Source: Monomorium pharaonis
Taxonomy: Eukaryota > Arthropoda > Insecta > Hymenoptera > Formicidae
Direction of reading: 5' to 3'
Assembly (NCBI RefSeq): GCF_013373865.1
Contig: NC_050467.1
Span: 33,889,943 to 33,953,942 of the forward strand
Length of the DNA: 64,000 nt
The notes under the pieces were generated by a model. The model was not told the DNA's origin and made no database searches. It worked only from the letters and a program-made list of their open reading frames with translations. This document shows, one piece after another, positions 44,464 to 55,082 of the stretch (positions are counted from its first letter, which is position 1; each line of letters begins with the position of its first letter). Both the position numbers and the translations under genes were made by a program.

Positions 44464-45352
44464 GCAGAGATGGGTAGCAGCAAATACTTTTGTCTTCAAA
44501 TTACACATTCAATTACATATTACTTTTATAATTTGTAATTGAAATCCATTTAATTATCCATTATTTTCAGCATTTGTAATTAAGTTCCATTTAATTACTC
44601 ATTATTTTGAGCATTTGTAATGGATGTCCAAAGTAATTAAATTACACTATTGTAATGTAATTACATTTGTGTGATTTAATTACATTTGCGTGATTTAATT
44701 ACATTTGTGTAATTTAATTATATTTGTGTAATTTAATTACATTTGTGTAATTTAATTACATCTGTGTAATTTAATTACATTTTAATTTTTATTCGAATTG
44801 AGTTAACGACAAAGAGAACGTGAGAGTGTACATACTGTACATACTGCAAAAATAATATATTGTGTATCTAGCGGAGAAAGCGACATTTTTTAGACGATCG
44901 TGAAGTTTGCCTTCTGCTTGGGCGGCAATCATACGAGTATGAAAGAAAAGCTTTCTCCCATGCATAAGATATTTTTCATAAGTTATGAACTTATGTTAAC
45001 TCAATTCGAATAAAAATTAAAATGTAATTAAATTACACATACAGACGTAATTAAATTACACAAATGTAATTAAATTACACAAATGTAATTAAATTATACA
45101 AATGTAATTAAATTACACAAATGTAATTAAATTACACAAATGTATAAATAAATTACACAAATGTAATTACATTACAATAGTGTAATTTAATTACTTTGAA
45201 CATCCATTACAAATGTTCAAACAAATTAGTAATTCAATGGTGTTTAATTACAAATGTTCAAAGTAATGTGTAATTAAATCACATTTAATTATTCATTGTT
45301 TTGAGCATTTGTAATTTGGTAATAGTCAATTACAAATTCGCCCATCTCTGTT
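44464..45352. mobile_element. Non-autonomous hAT-type element
   Basis: Starts CAGAGATGGG and ends CCCATCTCTG, flanked by TTTTATG on both sides (7 bp, close to the 8 bp of hAT elements). Inside are long inverted arrays of TGTGTAATTTAATTACATT-type repeats around a centre with inverted GAATTGAGTTAAC. No transposase. Confidence 0.85.
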
Positions 45353-45513
45353 TTATGTAGCTTAAACGCGCGAGACGCACAAATGTTCCTACCTATTATT
45401 TCATTAAATCATATTTTTAATTAAGATCTACTTATAAGCGGCGTATACAAAACGCTACGCGACCCAAGTTTTCTTTAAGGTTAGAAAACCTGTCATTAGT
45501 AAGTTCCAGTTTA

Positions 45514-45780
45514 ATGGCATTAATAGTTTGTTATGTATATTTACTTATGTTACATGTATTAAATAAAGATAAGTCTGTTCATGCAATTAGTTTAATAAGT
45601 TACCCTAGAAATGTACGAGCTCGAAAAAAGACTCGTCGCGTATCTCTTAGTTACAACTATAACAATTCAATTGCGTTTAAATATCTCATTCTTAGTTTCC
45701 TACGCATTTACTCTTTGGTTTACGATTTTATGAAAAATTATGTATTTTCAGTTATTAATATTCAGTTTAAAATCCTTTAA
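45514..45780 (+). CDS. Small frame overlapping the micropeptide, unit J
   Basis: 88 codons starting MALIVCYVYLLMLHVLNK, a hydrophobic start and then a basic region (RNVRARKKTRR). It occupies the position of the 48-aa frame in unit F1 and overlaps the micropeptide in another frame. Sequence similarity to the F1 frame is weak, so it may be fortuitous downstream of residue 20. Confidence 0.3.
   Translation: MALIVCYVYLLMLHVLNKDKSVHAISLISYPRNVRARKKTRRVSLSYNYNNSIAFKYLILSFLRIYSLVYDFMKNYVFSVINIQFKIL
45611..45733 (+). CDS. Conserved 40-aa hydrophobic micropeptide, unit J
   Basis: Intact ATG to TGA; MYELEKRLVAYLLVT then IQLRLNISFLVSYAFT and LWFTIL. The RLNISFLVSYA core is identical to unit F1 although flanking codons differ. 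Confidence 0.8.
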   Translation: MYELEKRLVAYLLVTTITIQLRLNISFLVSYAFTLWFTIL

Positions 45781-45835
45781 GACAAGTAAAACAGGTTCTT
45801 ATATAGTTTACATAGATTCATATAATTTTAAGTTA

Positions 45836-46138
45836 TTGCACTTAAGTGCAAACATCTGCACCTTTAAGTGCAATGTGCTAAGAACATCGGAAACAACGCT
45901 AAGTCCAGAGGGGCAGCTACAATGCACCATCTCCACCACAAAGTACACCTCCATGATTGGCTGCAGGCACGAGAGTGAGGGAGACGTACTGGCATCCGCG
46001 CCACAACAGCGTCGCGCAGCGCCGATTCGTCCGAGTCGGAGGAGAGGGGGAAAGCGCGTCTGCCGTGCGCCCGGAAACCGACGCCACGCGTGATTGGCGG
46101 AGCGATGCAGTGGGGGGAACCTCCGCACTGGTACATAA
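45836..46138 (+). promoter_or_regulatory. Unit J promoter
   Basis: TTGCACTTAAGTGCAA (45,836-45,851) and CTGCACCTTTAAGTGCAAT, ATGATTGGCTGC and GTGATTGGCGGA, TACATAA at 46,132, then GGGAGCTCTCGAGAGCTTTC. Confidence 0.7.
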
Positions 46139-47044
46139 GCGAGCGGCGGGAGCTCTCGAGAGCTTTCGCGCGTTAATCCTTGAGAAGGAAACTTCCACGC
46201 TACGCGTTCTAACAAAGATACGACTTCCGCAACGCGATAGAAGGAAGGGCGTGGTCGCGCGTGAGTTCCGTGCCTCACACGTTAAATGCGAGCGTTCGCG
46301 CGTGAATAAAGTGCGTGCGACGAACAGGCAGCGAAACCTCGAGCAATATAATTGCGAATACTTCACATCATTTACTCGTTTGTGAAATAAGCGTCGCGAA
46401 CGGGCGTGTGTACAAAATTCGTGCGTTTAAACAATCGCGGAGACACACGGACACTCGTGTATCTGGCGTGACGCAAAGAGGGAGTGATTTCTGTGTTAGT
46501 ACATAACCTTAAATAAAGCACATTTGTTATTGTTTATAAAAAACTCAAAGTGTGTTCACTCACCTCGTTTCTCGTGTGATCCTCTCCCCGACGGTATCAT
46601 TCTGGGCCTGTAAAAAAGCATCTCGCGAACCAGCGGGACTGCGGGTATCACATAACCTCAAATTTACTTACCCGACGGCGTTCTCGTGCGACGATCCTGG
46701 AACCTGGCGATGACTTGGAGGGACAGTAGCAGCAGCAGCAGCACCTGAAACAAAAAGAAAAGGGAATTAGTAAAAGTGTATTGCGTGTAATGACCCGCTC
46801 GAGACACAGTGCCGACAACCCGTGAGGTGCATGAAGTGTTCTCCGACGGCGGCGTTCCAGAGCATAACGGCGGGCGTTCCGAGGCAGGACGGACATCCGC
46901 ATCATCATCCTTGCTCCTGGGAAGGTGAAAGGAGCTGGCGACCGAAGGAATACGACAAACAAAGGTACATAACCTTAAATAAAGCACATTTGTGTACGTT
47001 CTCGCATGGTTAGTGGTTTACGCCAATCGAATCTCCGGTCACAA

Positions 47045-47298
47045 CCTAACTTAATAGAATATCACTGACGGCACCGACATGACACAGTCGAGTACACGTG
47101 TACATATAAATTCAATATGACGACAAAATGTTACAAGTTATTCTATTCAGCAAACCTCATCATTGACATCCTCATTGTTCCGTCAACATTTATCGTGACC
47201 ACTTTCTATCGTTTCCATATTCTTACTTCGTACCTACTAATTCGTTCTTTTCTTTGTCCACTCTCCCCTACTTCATAAACAATTTATCTTATTAGATC
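47045..47298 (+). repeat. Right inverted flank of the array
   Basis: Inverted counterpart of 14,485-14,745, highly similar over about 250 bp. Homology ends near TTATTAGATC on both sides. Confidence 0.8.
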
Positions 47299-47390
47299 CA
47301 TGGTGGAAGGAAGAAAGGTGTGCTATTACGCATATTTCTGAACAGCCAATGAAATTTTGTTCCAGTGGCCGCCATTTTTTAGTGGCAAAT

Positions 47391-48306
47391 TTAAGGGAGG
47401 TAAGTCATGTAACGCGCTAAAAATTGAGTGATTTTTTGGAATTTTGTTTGAGGAAATTATACAACCAATTTTTTTGAAAATTACAGGGTATGTTATTGTA
47501 ATATTGGACTACTAAAAAAATATTTTTTGACAGAAAAATAATATGTATCTTATAAATAATAATAATGTAAATCTAATGCGTCGACGTTGAAGTCACTTGT
47601 CGGCGTGCAATGTAGCGCTGTTTGTATTTATCTGAAACAAAAAGACCAAATAGATTTCTTTTTTGTACGGTTTGCGTTATCGATTGAACCTATTGTTAAA
47701 GAAAATAATGCAAAATTGTAAAAATGGCGACACGTAGAAAAAAAAGTATTGATTTTTACGAAAAATTTTTGTGTTAATTATGCAATAAAAATAATTTATT
47801 TAAGCAATACAATTACAAATAAAAGTTCAATTTATGAGGAAAGTATTTATCTAAATGTATGCACAAGGAGAACTCAATCGGATGAATAGTTTTTGAGTTA
47901 TCTTGCACGCCAATTTTAAAAAAGTAGTTTGGAGAAAAACGCGTTTAAAGTTCGAGTAACAAAATTGTGAAAAAATCGTAATTTATTTTAACTTACCGCA
48001 GTTTTTTGCTAATCTGCGATTCCAGGGCCATAGAGCAGATCTTCCTGTTTTTCGAACATTATTCTAACACAGCTAGGTTAACATTTATTACAGAGGGATC
48101 GAAAGACTGAGTTTCCGACTCGTTTACATGAGTGCTCCGCCCAATTCGACCCAATTGTTCACTTTTCGACGAAAATAACGTAGAAGGAACTCTCAAATCG
48201 GTTTCTACTATTTTTTTTTTCATATTCTACGGAAAATTTCCTATAAATTTAAGCAAGAAAAAAAAATTGCTAAAAAATTTCGATTTACATGACTTGCCCC
48301 CCTTAA
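47391..48306. mobile_element. Non-autonomous piggyBac-type element
   Basis: TTAA at both ends (47,391-47,394 and 48,303-48,306) with terminal repeats GGGAGGTAAGTCATGTAA and, inverted, GGGGGGCAAGTCATGTAA. TTAA duplication is the piggyBac signature. The 908-bp interior has no transposase frame. Confidence 0.8.
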
Positions 48307-48465
48307 ATAACGTATCATTCATTCCTGTACAAATTATATAAAATTAATAAAAGGATAAAGTAAAATAAGAAAATACAATGAATGGATTCTCAATGAATAT
48401 ATTATATTAAATTAAAATAAATACAAAAATTAATACATTTAGAAACAAAAAAAAAGAATTATTAC

Positions 48466-48621
48466 CTTTATTTACAATTAATTCAAGATATTCTGTCGGA
48501 ATTGCATCTGCTTTTAGTTTTCTGATTTTTTTGGGCGAGTATCCTTCTCCCAGAATAGATCGCATCCATGAAGCCTCTTTATTATATGCACTTGCATCAA
48601 AATGGATCGAACAGATCCGAG
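48466..48621 (-). CDS. C-terminal half of a THAP domain, single exon
   Basis: An exon of 52 codons between TATGTGTATAG and AAAG/GTAATA. It reads RICSIHF, then YSPKKIRKLKADAIPTEYL. The C-x2-H pair and the (A)(V/I)PT motif close to the end are hallmarks of the THAP zinc finger. The N-terminal C2 part is not visible upstream within 300 bp, apart from an ATG/GTATGT at 48,733. It may be a gene fragment, a transposon-derived gene, or an exon with a distant partner. Confidence 0.55.
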
Positions 48622-48879
48622 CTATACACATACAAAATTTATTATTATTGTTTTTGTTATTATTTCTTTGATTAAATACAATTAGTATTAGCAAATACAA
48701 CGAGATAGAATAAATGTTTCTGTAACATACCATTTTTTACATTAAGAGGATGCTAAAGCAAACAGCGAACTTCGACGGGACCGTGGCGCCGTCATAATGG
48801 AATTAAAAATGTCGATAATCGATACCGCCGGTAACTTATCAACATTTTTAATTTCGTACCGCATTACCATAAGCTCAGA

Positions 48880-50165
48880 ACGTACATGCATGGAAGAACA
48901 TGTATGTACACATGCATAGCAACGTGTAGTAATTTTACCAGTGCTGTGTAAATAGACGCTTTAGGTATTATTTTATATTTATGAAATGAGCCCCTCTATC
49001 GCCCAGTCTCGTAAAACGCAACCAATATTATTCTTTGTTTCTCCGATTCCAATTTATGTACGTTTTTTAAATTATTAATTTTATGAGTACCATCTAAATA
49101 GACGCATCTAGTTTTTATAATATTACCAGTACCATCTACATAGATGCTTCAGGTATTATTCATTTTACTAGTGCCGTATAGACGCTTCATATATTAATAA
49201 TTTTATTAGTACCATCTAAATATAGACGCTTCAAATATGAGTAATTTTATTAGTACCTTCTAAATAAACGCATCTAGTTTAAATATTTTTTTCCAGTTTC
49301 CATCTAAATAGACGCTTCAAAAATTCATAATTTTTTAGTGCCGTCTAAACAGATGCATTTAGTTTAAATATTTTTTCTAGTTCTATCTAAATAGACGATT
49401 CAGGAATTATTAATTTTTCCAGTGTCATCTAAATAGATGCACATGGTATTATAAAATTTTTTAGTACCATCTAAATATTCTAAATAGACACTTCAGGTAT
49501 TATTTTTACCAGTGCTGTCTAAATAGATGCTATATGATATTATAAAATTTTCCAGTACCATCTAAATAAACGTATGAGACATTAATTTTATATTTATGGA
49601 ATGGGCCCCTCCATCGCCCAGTCCCGTGAAACGCAACCATTACCTTTCGTTTCTCCGATTTTTATTTATGTACATTTATTATTATTTTTACCAGTGCTGT
49701 CTAAATAGATGCATATGGTATTATAGTTTTCCAGTACCATCTAAATAGACACTTCAGGTATTATTATTTTTACCAGTGTTGTCTAAATAGATGCACATGG
49801 TATTATAAAATATTCCAGTACCATCTAAATATTCTAAATAGACACTTCAGGTATTATTTTTACCAGTGCTGTCTAAATAGATGCTATATGATATTATAAA
49901 ATTTTCTAGTACCATCTGAAATAATCTAAATAGATTCTTCAAATATTATTATTTTTACCAGTGCTGTCTAAATAGATGCCACATGTTATTATAAAATTTT
50001 CCAGTTTCATCTAAATAGACACCTTCAGGTATTATAAATTTTACCAGTGCTGTCTAAATAGATGCATCTAGTGTAAATATTTTTTCCAGTGCCGTCTAAA
50101 TAAACGCTTCAGGAATTATTAATTTTTCCAGTGCCTTCTAAATAGATGCATCTAGTTACATTTAC
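48880..50165. repeat. Minisatellite of GTCTA-AA-TAGAC palindromes, left block
   Basis: More than 25 diverged copies of CAGTRCCRTCTAAATAGACGC with AT-rich spacers. A larger duplication is superimposed: GGGCCCCTCCATCGCCCAGTC with its diverged twin at about 48,990 and 49,600. It lies 0.4 kb beyond the 3' end of the protease frame. Confidence 0.9.
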
Positions 50166-50571
50166 ATTTTTATGTTACATTTTACATTCGTGCTGACTGT
50201 TGCGAGACAATTTTTGCGGCTTTTATTTAAAAAAAAAAAAAGACATTTTTGTCACAAAGATTTCCATTATAATATTTCTTTCTTATTTCACATAATTTAA
50301 TTGACAAAGTTGAATATATTTGATGATTTGTATTATAATTGTTTTAGTAATCTAGCTTAAATAAATTACTACTTTCTTATATAATGTGAATATAAATAAC
50401 ATTTTTTAAAAATCACTTTTAATGTAAGTTCAATAATTTAGTACTATCGAAACGGACGCTTCTGATGTTGGTTATTATCAATACCGTCCGAAAGAACACT
50501 TTTGATATTTATTGAGGCGTATTTTATCTCATAGATATGTCGTTTGATCGACGTTTTTTACACATATTGTT

Positions 50572-51273
50572 TTAAATTGTTTCTCTCTCTGGAAAAGGAA
50601 GCAGTTTATTATCTTCTATAATTTTTATAAAGTGTTGCCTCATACACTTTACGTTTTTAGAATATCTTTCGTTACAAGGATTTCCTCCTAAGGCTATAGT
50701 TGTAGCAAAAGCTGCAGCGTAAATTCCACAACTTGTGCCATCAGGTTGTGTGTCAACTTGTTCAATAATTATATCTTTTGGACTTATTTTCGGATATCGA
50801 TGTTGTATGTAATATTTCTCAGCGGCAGCTAATTTATCGTATGAACAGCCAGGTAAACTGTCATACACGTGAAGTTTGCTGCCATCAAAAAATAAACATC
50901 GCCAGTGATCGGTACAATTCCCTCCAATTATTTGTAGGCTTTTGTCGCTACGACTGGCTTCAATCATGTGAGGAAACGCTATATACAGCACATTTTGCGT
51001 TTCAAAAGGAGAAGTTTGTCTTATGACGCGTAAAAATTGATCTAACGATTCGTCATTAACTTTGCTGTATGTAGGCAGGACATTATCTTTCACTTGGGAG
51101 ATGTCTGGAATATTCTCATCTAGAATGACTTTCCATCTTGCCATATTATCTGCATTTATGTCTTGATTGTTGTTTGTGTAACTAACAAAGACACAATCAT
51201 CGTCTTGCTTCATATCTACAGCAGCCACAGCAGAAGTAATTGTTTCTGTCAGCGAAATGTCAGATTTTAATCG
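50572..51273 (-). CDS. Ulp1-type (C48) cysteine protease, -1 frame of the transposase
   Basis: Open from the A11 run at 51,274 to TAA at 50,572, with the first ATG at 51,213. Catalytic residues, numbered from 51,228, are H108 (DHWRC), D123 (VYDSL), Q161 (DTQPDG) and C167 (TSCGIY), the classical H-D-Q-C order of SUMO/Ulp1-type proteases. The 5' part is open up to the A run where the upstream transposase frame ends, with no good start there, so a -1 shift or one-base indel would fuse the two. Such proteases are frequent cargo of large DNA transposons. Likely processes the polyprotein or a SUMO-like modifier; that role is inferred. Confidence 0.85.
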   Translation of the reverse strand, partial: RLKSDISLTETITSAVAAVDMKQDDDCVFVSYTNNNQDINADNMARWKVILDENIPDISQVKDNVLPTYSKVNDESLDQFLRVIRQTSPFETQNVLYIAFPHMIEASRSDKSLQIIGGNCTDHWRCLFFDGSKLHVYDSLPGCSYDKLAAAEKYYIQHRYPKISPKDIIIEQVDTQPDGTSCGIYAAAFATTIALGGNPCNERYSKNVKCMRQHFIKIIEDNKLLPFPERETI

Positions 51274-53928
51274 TTTTTTTTTTTATTTGTACTTTCGCTT
51301 TCTATTATTTTTCGTCGATTATTATTTTTTATTTTTTTAGCTGCTTCTTCCTTTGCTTCTATAATATATTGTGGATTCCTGATTGGCATATGTCTATTGT
51401 AACGACTATCTACAATTTCAGGAAGCATACATTCGTTATAGAAGCGTGTCAGTAAAGGCAGCATTTCATCTTTCCAAAAACCATTGTCTACATCTACGTG
51501 GACTATTTTGATGCTTTTTGGTGTCCATATGGCAAATTTACAATATTGTCGTCGCGTAATATTCAACTGACCCTGAACTTGATAAAAAAATCGATGATTT
51601 CGATTTATTTTATCTGGGTTGCGTTTATCAAAGATGCCTTTCAGAGGAGCCAATTTCTCTACAGCTTCTTCTGCTGTAAAATGTTCTGCTGATAAAGGAC
51701 ATTTAATTTCCACAAGACCATCTTCGTCTAGAAGTCCGTCAGGAGTAGCACCCAAACATGGATTGTCTTCATCAATGAACAATCCGCAACGTTTTATTTT
51801 TTTATTTAGTTTTGCGGCTAACTCTTTTCTCGCTACTTCTTCTTGATCGAGACCATATCTTATGGCTGCGGTATCAATAGTCGAAGGATACAAAATATTT
51901 TTTACTACCGTTGCACAAGACGTTGTCGGTCTCATACGACATACTTCTCCAAATTTGGACGCTGTCAGCAGTGATCGTTTTAATAAAAACCATAGTTCGC
52001 ATTCACATTGTTCTCTTGTATCCTGTTCGATTTGCTTCCAGTTTCTTCCATTTTTTAACAACTTGTCTATCTGATTTTGTCGAAGTTGTTCAAATACATC
52101 ATCTGGAAGATCTGGCTGTTGCGATTGCGGGCCATAATGACAATCTGTTTCTCGTTCTTCTTTAAATTTCTTCTGTCTTCCATTTATTTTTCGAGATTCT
52201 CTGGTTTTCGCAACTTTTATTTGTCGTCGCTTTTCCAGTTTCTCGACAATAGGAGGAACAGTTTTATCCATACCCTTATGCAATTCTGTAAGTGCTTGCT
52301 GTGTGTTATATTGCAAAACTGCTCCCGCAATTCTTGCATTGTAAGAGCCTCTTTTGCTAAAATCTATACGCTTTCCGCATACTTCTTTGCTGACTACCGC
52401 ATTTAACGCTTCTACAGGATTATTTGTTACATTTAGTAGCAAGCTTTCAGAGTAAGCGGCTAAGTACGTAACAGCAGCCTCTATTTTTTGATAGAGGCCG
52501 TGCAGTTTCAAACATGGTACGTAATTGTTCATTTTTATATCTTCGCATTTACGACCGCGTTCTTTACACCGTGTATGATTACCAAACACGTGATTAGGAA
52601 TGTTCAATATATCTTTCCGTAATTCGTTAGCCTTGTAATGTTGAGGTTGCATTTCTGCCCTTCGTACAGAAGCTGCGTCTTTTACCTCTTTACGGATTTT
52701 TTTAATGCTATTTTTTACAATTTTGCGTGCCTCGAAAAATCCACGCTTTCTCTGCGTCTTTGGCTGAGTCGTTTCAGACACAGTTTTTAATTTGTTGCAC
52801 AGATTACGAAGTAGATGATTGGTGCAATGTATTTTTTCCACCATTACCATCTCCTCGCGATACGGGTTACTATTTTTAATTGATTGATATACACTACTAT
52901 CGCCATCAGCGATAAGTGTTTTGTATATTAATCCATGCATTTCGAGGCTATTTTTAAAACCCTCTGTAATGGCATCGCTTTCCATCCTTGTGGAGCTTAC
53001 ATTAGGATCAAAATTTTTGTAGCACTTATGAGCTTTTGGTTCACAACCTTTTCGCTCCGCTACATCGCATACCGCACAATATTTGTTACGGACACCAACA
53101 AAAAGAACTTTTTCTGTGCGATAACTAACAATGGCACCAATACCGGAACGTGAATTGTACTTACCTTTAACATACGTTCTCCTCAGCCAGCTGCCATCCG
53201 CTACAACAGTTATGTATGGCTTACCATTAATTGTTTCATTTTTTTCTAGAGCAAGCTGTTTTTCTAGTTCACCTGCCTTTTTCATATTGTCCATGGCAAT
53301 TTTCTCATAGTCTTCAACTAAATTTTCGCGATATTTAATATAGGTCACCTCGGACATGCAACGTATATTCATGCCCGAGCACACCTCTTGTAGCGTGTAA
53401 TAACCAATTCCAGCTGTAATTGTTGCTGTTACAGCAGCTGTGTTTACGTCCAATTCTTCAGATTTTCTGGGTTCTGACCAAAAGCTTGTTTCATATTTGC
53501 ACATTCGGCACTTGAAATACAATTGAATCAGTAACCCACTAATACGGTAGTTTACAGGTACCCAATCATTTAATTGACAATCTATACCTTGCTTATGATT
53601 AATATATGTCCTGTATAATTCTGTAATTACAAAGGACAGGTCGACAATGAAACGACCTTTAGGCAGGTTTTGTAGGATACGTCCTACATCCAAACTGCCT
53701 CTTACGATAACAAGCGTTTCGTCGACAGAATTGTCGGTTTCGCTGTTGTTAACATTTTTGTAAGTACCTTCTTCAATTATACTTACGCACTGTGTACTAA
53801 ACTCCGAATCTATGGCGTCGGGAGTGGTCACAGATTCTACTGACCTCCGATAATCGTCAGAATCAATAGATTCGTTGTCAGTACTCTTCCTATTGACTGT
53901 CTCCTGGCCCAACCTCTTTAACTTTCTC
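51267..53928 (-). CDS. Mutator-type transposase fused to a YqaJ-like nuclease
   Basis: An exon begins after TATTTTTTACAG at 53,929 and stays open for about 887 codons to a stop at 51,267. Numbered from the in-frame ATG at 53,996, CRMC (163-166) and C307..C310..C318..C325 are metal-binding clusters. D267 (VADGSW), D364 (IADGDSS) and E529 (NNPVEALN) suit a Mutator-like DDE core. Residues about 660-860 form a YqaJ/lambda-exonuclease-type domain: LLTASKFG, GATPDGLLD (D753), VEIK (E763, K765) and YQVQGQL (Q806), the PD-(D/E)xK arrangement. A transposase joined to a DNA-end-processing nuclease suggests a self-contained cut-and-repair machine. Minisatellites lie on both sides. Upstream exons were not identified. 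Confidence 0.85.
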
Positions 53929-54169
53929 CTGTAAAAAATAATACAAATATCAGTACAATACAATATCAGTACAATACAATATAATACAAATATCATACAA
54001 AATTCTATTATTATGTCTTTTATGAAAAATTATTAAAAATAATTTTAAAATAAATAGAGAGAACCTTTGAAAACCAAGAGCAATCCTTTGTTGTGATATA
54101 ATTATATTTTATTTTGTTCTTATGTTATTACTAAAAATTAACTGTATATTTACGGATTTTGAATGTTTT
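53929..54169. other. Upstream intron region of the transposase
   Basis: A/T-rich with an ATACAATATCAGTACAATA repeat; contains the acceptor of the long exon. No upstream exon is obvious. Confidence 0.4.
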
Positions 54170-54865
54170 TTATCTTAGTACCATTTACGTAGACACTTCT
54201 AATAATTTTATTACTATCATCTAAATATTGACACACATCAGATTTTTATTTTACTAATTCTGTCCAAATATATATTTACGTTAGATTATTATTTTAATAG
54301 TATCCTCTGAATAGACGCTTCATATTTTTATTTTATCAGTTCCGTCTAAAGTGTATAAGATTTTTTTACTAGTTCCATCTAAACAGACGCATCAGATTTT
54401 TCATTTACTAGTTCCGTCTGATTTTAGACGCTAAAATTTAATTACTGATTTAAACTGAAGTACATACTTTTTGGAACCATTTTCATTGTTATAACATAAT
54501 AAAAATGAATAAAAATTTTGTCTTGGCATAAAATTATTTTCAAGCACAAAAATCTTAATAAATAGCAAAACGGCCATAAGGTTTTAATTTTTCTACTTTA
54601 TTCTAAATATAGACACATTAAATTTTTATTTTTTTAGTACCACCTATTTAGACAGTAATGGAAAAATAAAAATCTTATGGATCTATATATAGAATGTAGT
54701 AGAAAAACTATGGTCCAGATGTTTATTTTACTATTACCGTCTGAATAGACGCAAGAGATTTTTATTTTTCGAGTACCGTCTAAATAGACGCTTCAAATTT
54801 TTATTTTACTTTTTCAGTGTGCATATACGCAACAGGTTTTTAATTTTACCGTATAGACACATCAG
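54170..54865. repeat. Minisatellite of the same palindrome, right block
   Basis: About ten diverged copies of TAGTNCCRTCTAAATAGACGCATCAGATTTTT type. Same motif as 48,880-50,165, so the coding element is bracketed by one repeat family. Confidence 0.85.
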
Positions 54866-55082
54866 ATTTAGAAATTACAAAATCTTATACTACTTTTATC
54901 TTATTTTAATTTACTGTTTTCGCTTCTATGTATTTATTTCATCACAGTTTTTTTACAAATTATTTAAAATATACATACATACATACATACATAAACCAGA
55001 AACTATAGAATATCTCATAATAGCTCTTATAATTATCTAATTCCTCTTTTACTGTCTAATAGAATTAAACTTTTTGGTGGTA

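Larger units (their letters stand above)
44093..47044 (+). mobile_element. Array unit J
   Basis: KTE exon 44,120-44,357, an inserted hAT-type element at 44,464-45,352, overlapping small frames 45,514-45,780 and 45,611-45,733, promoter 45,836-46,138, leader hairpin 46,374-46,404, AATAAA at 46,513, opposite-strand mini-exons near 46,565-46,608 and 46,675-46,744, terminal hairpin from 46,913, TGGCGACC at 46,935, then GGTCACAACCTAAC and the right flank. Confidence 0.65.

Noticed and set aside
44600..45200. CRISPR-like regular repeats
   Set aside because: The TGTGTAATTTAATTACATT repeats are contiguous, without unique spacers, inside an hAT-type element in a eukaryotic genome. The same applies to the arrays at 49-50 kb and 58-59 kb.
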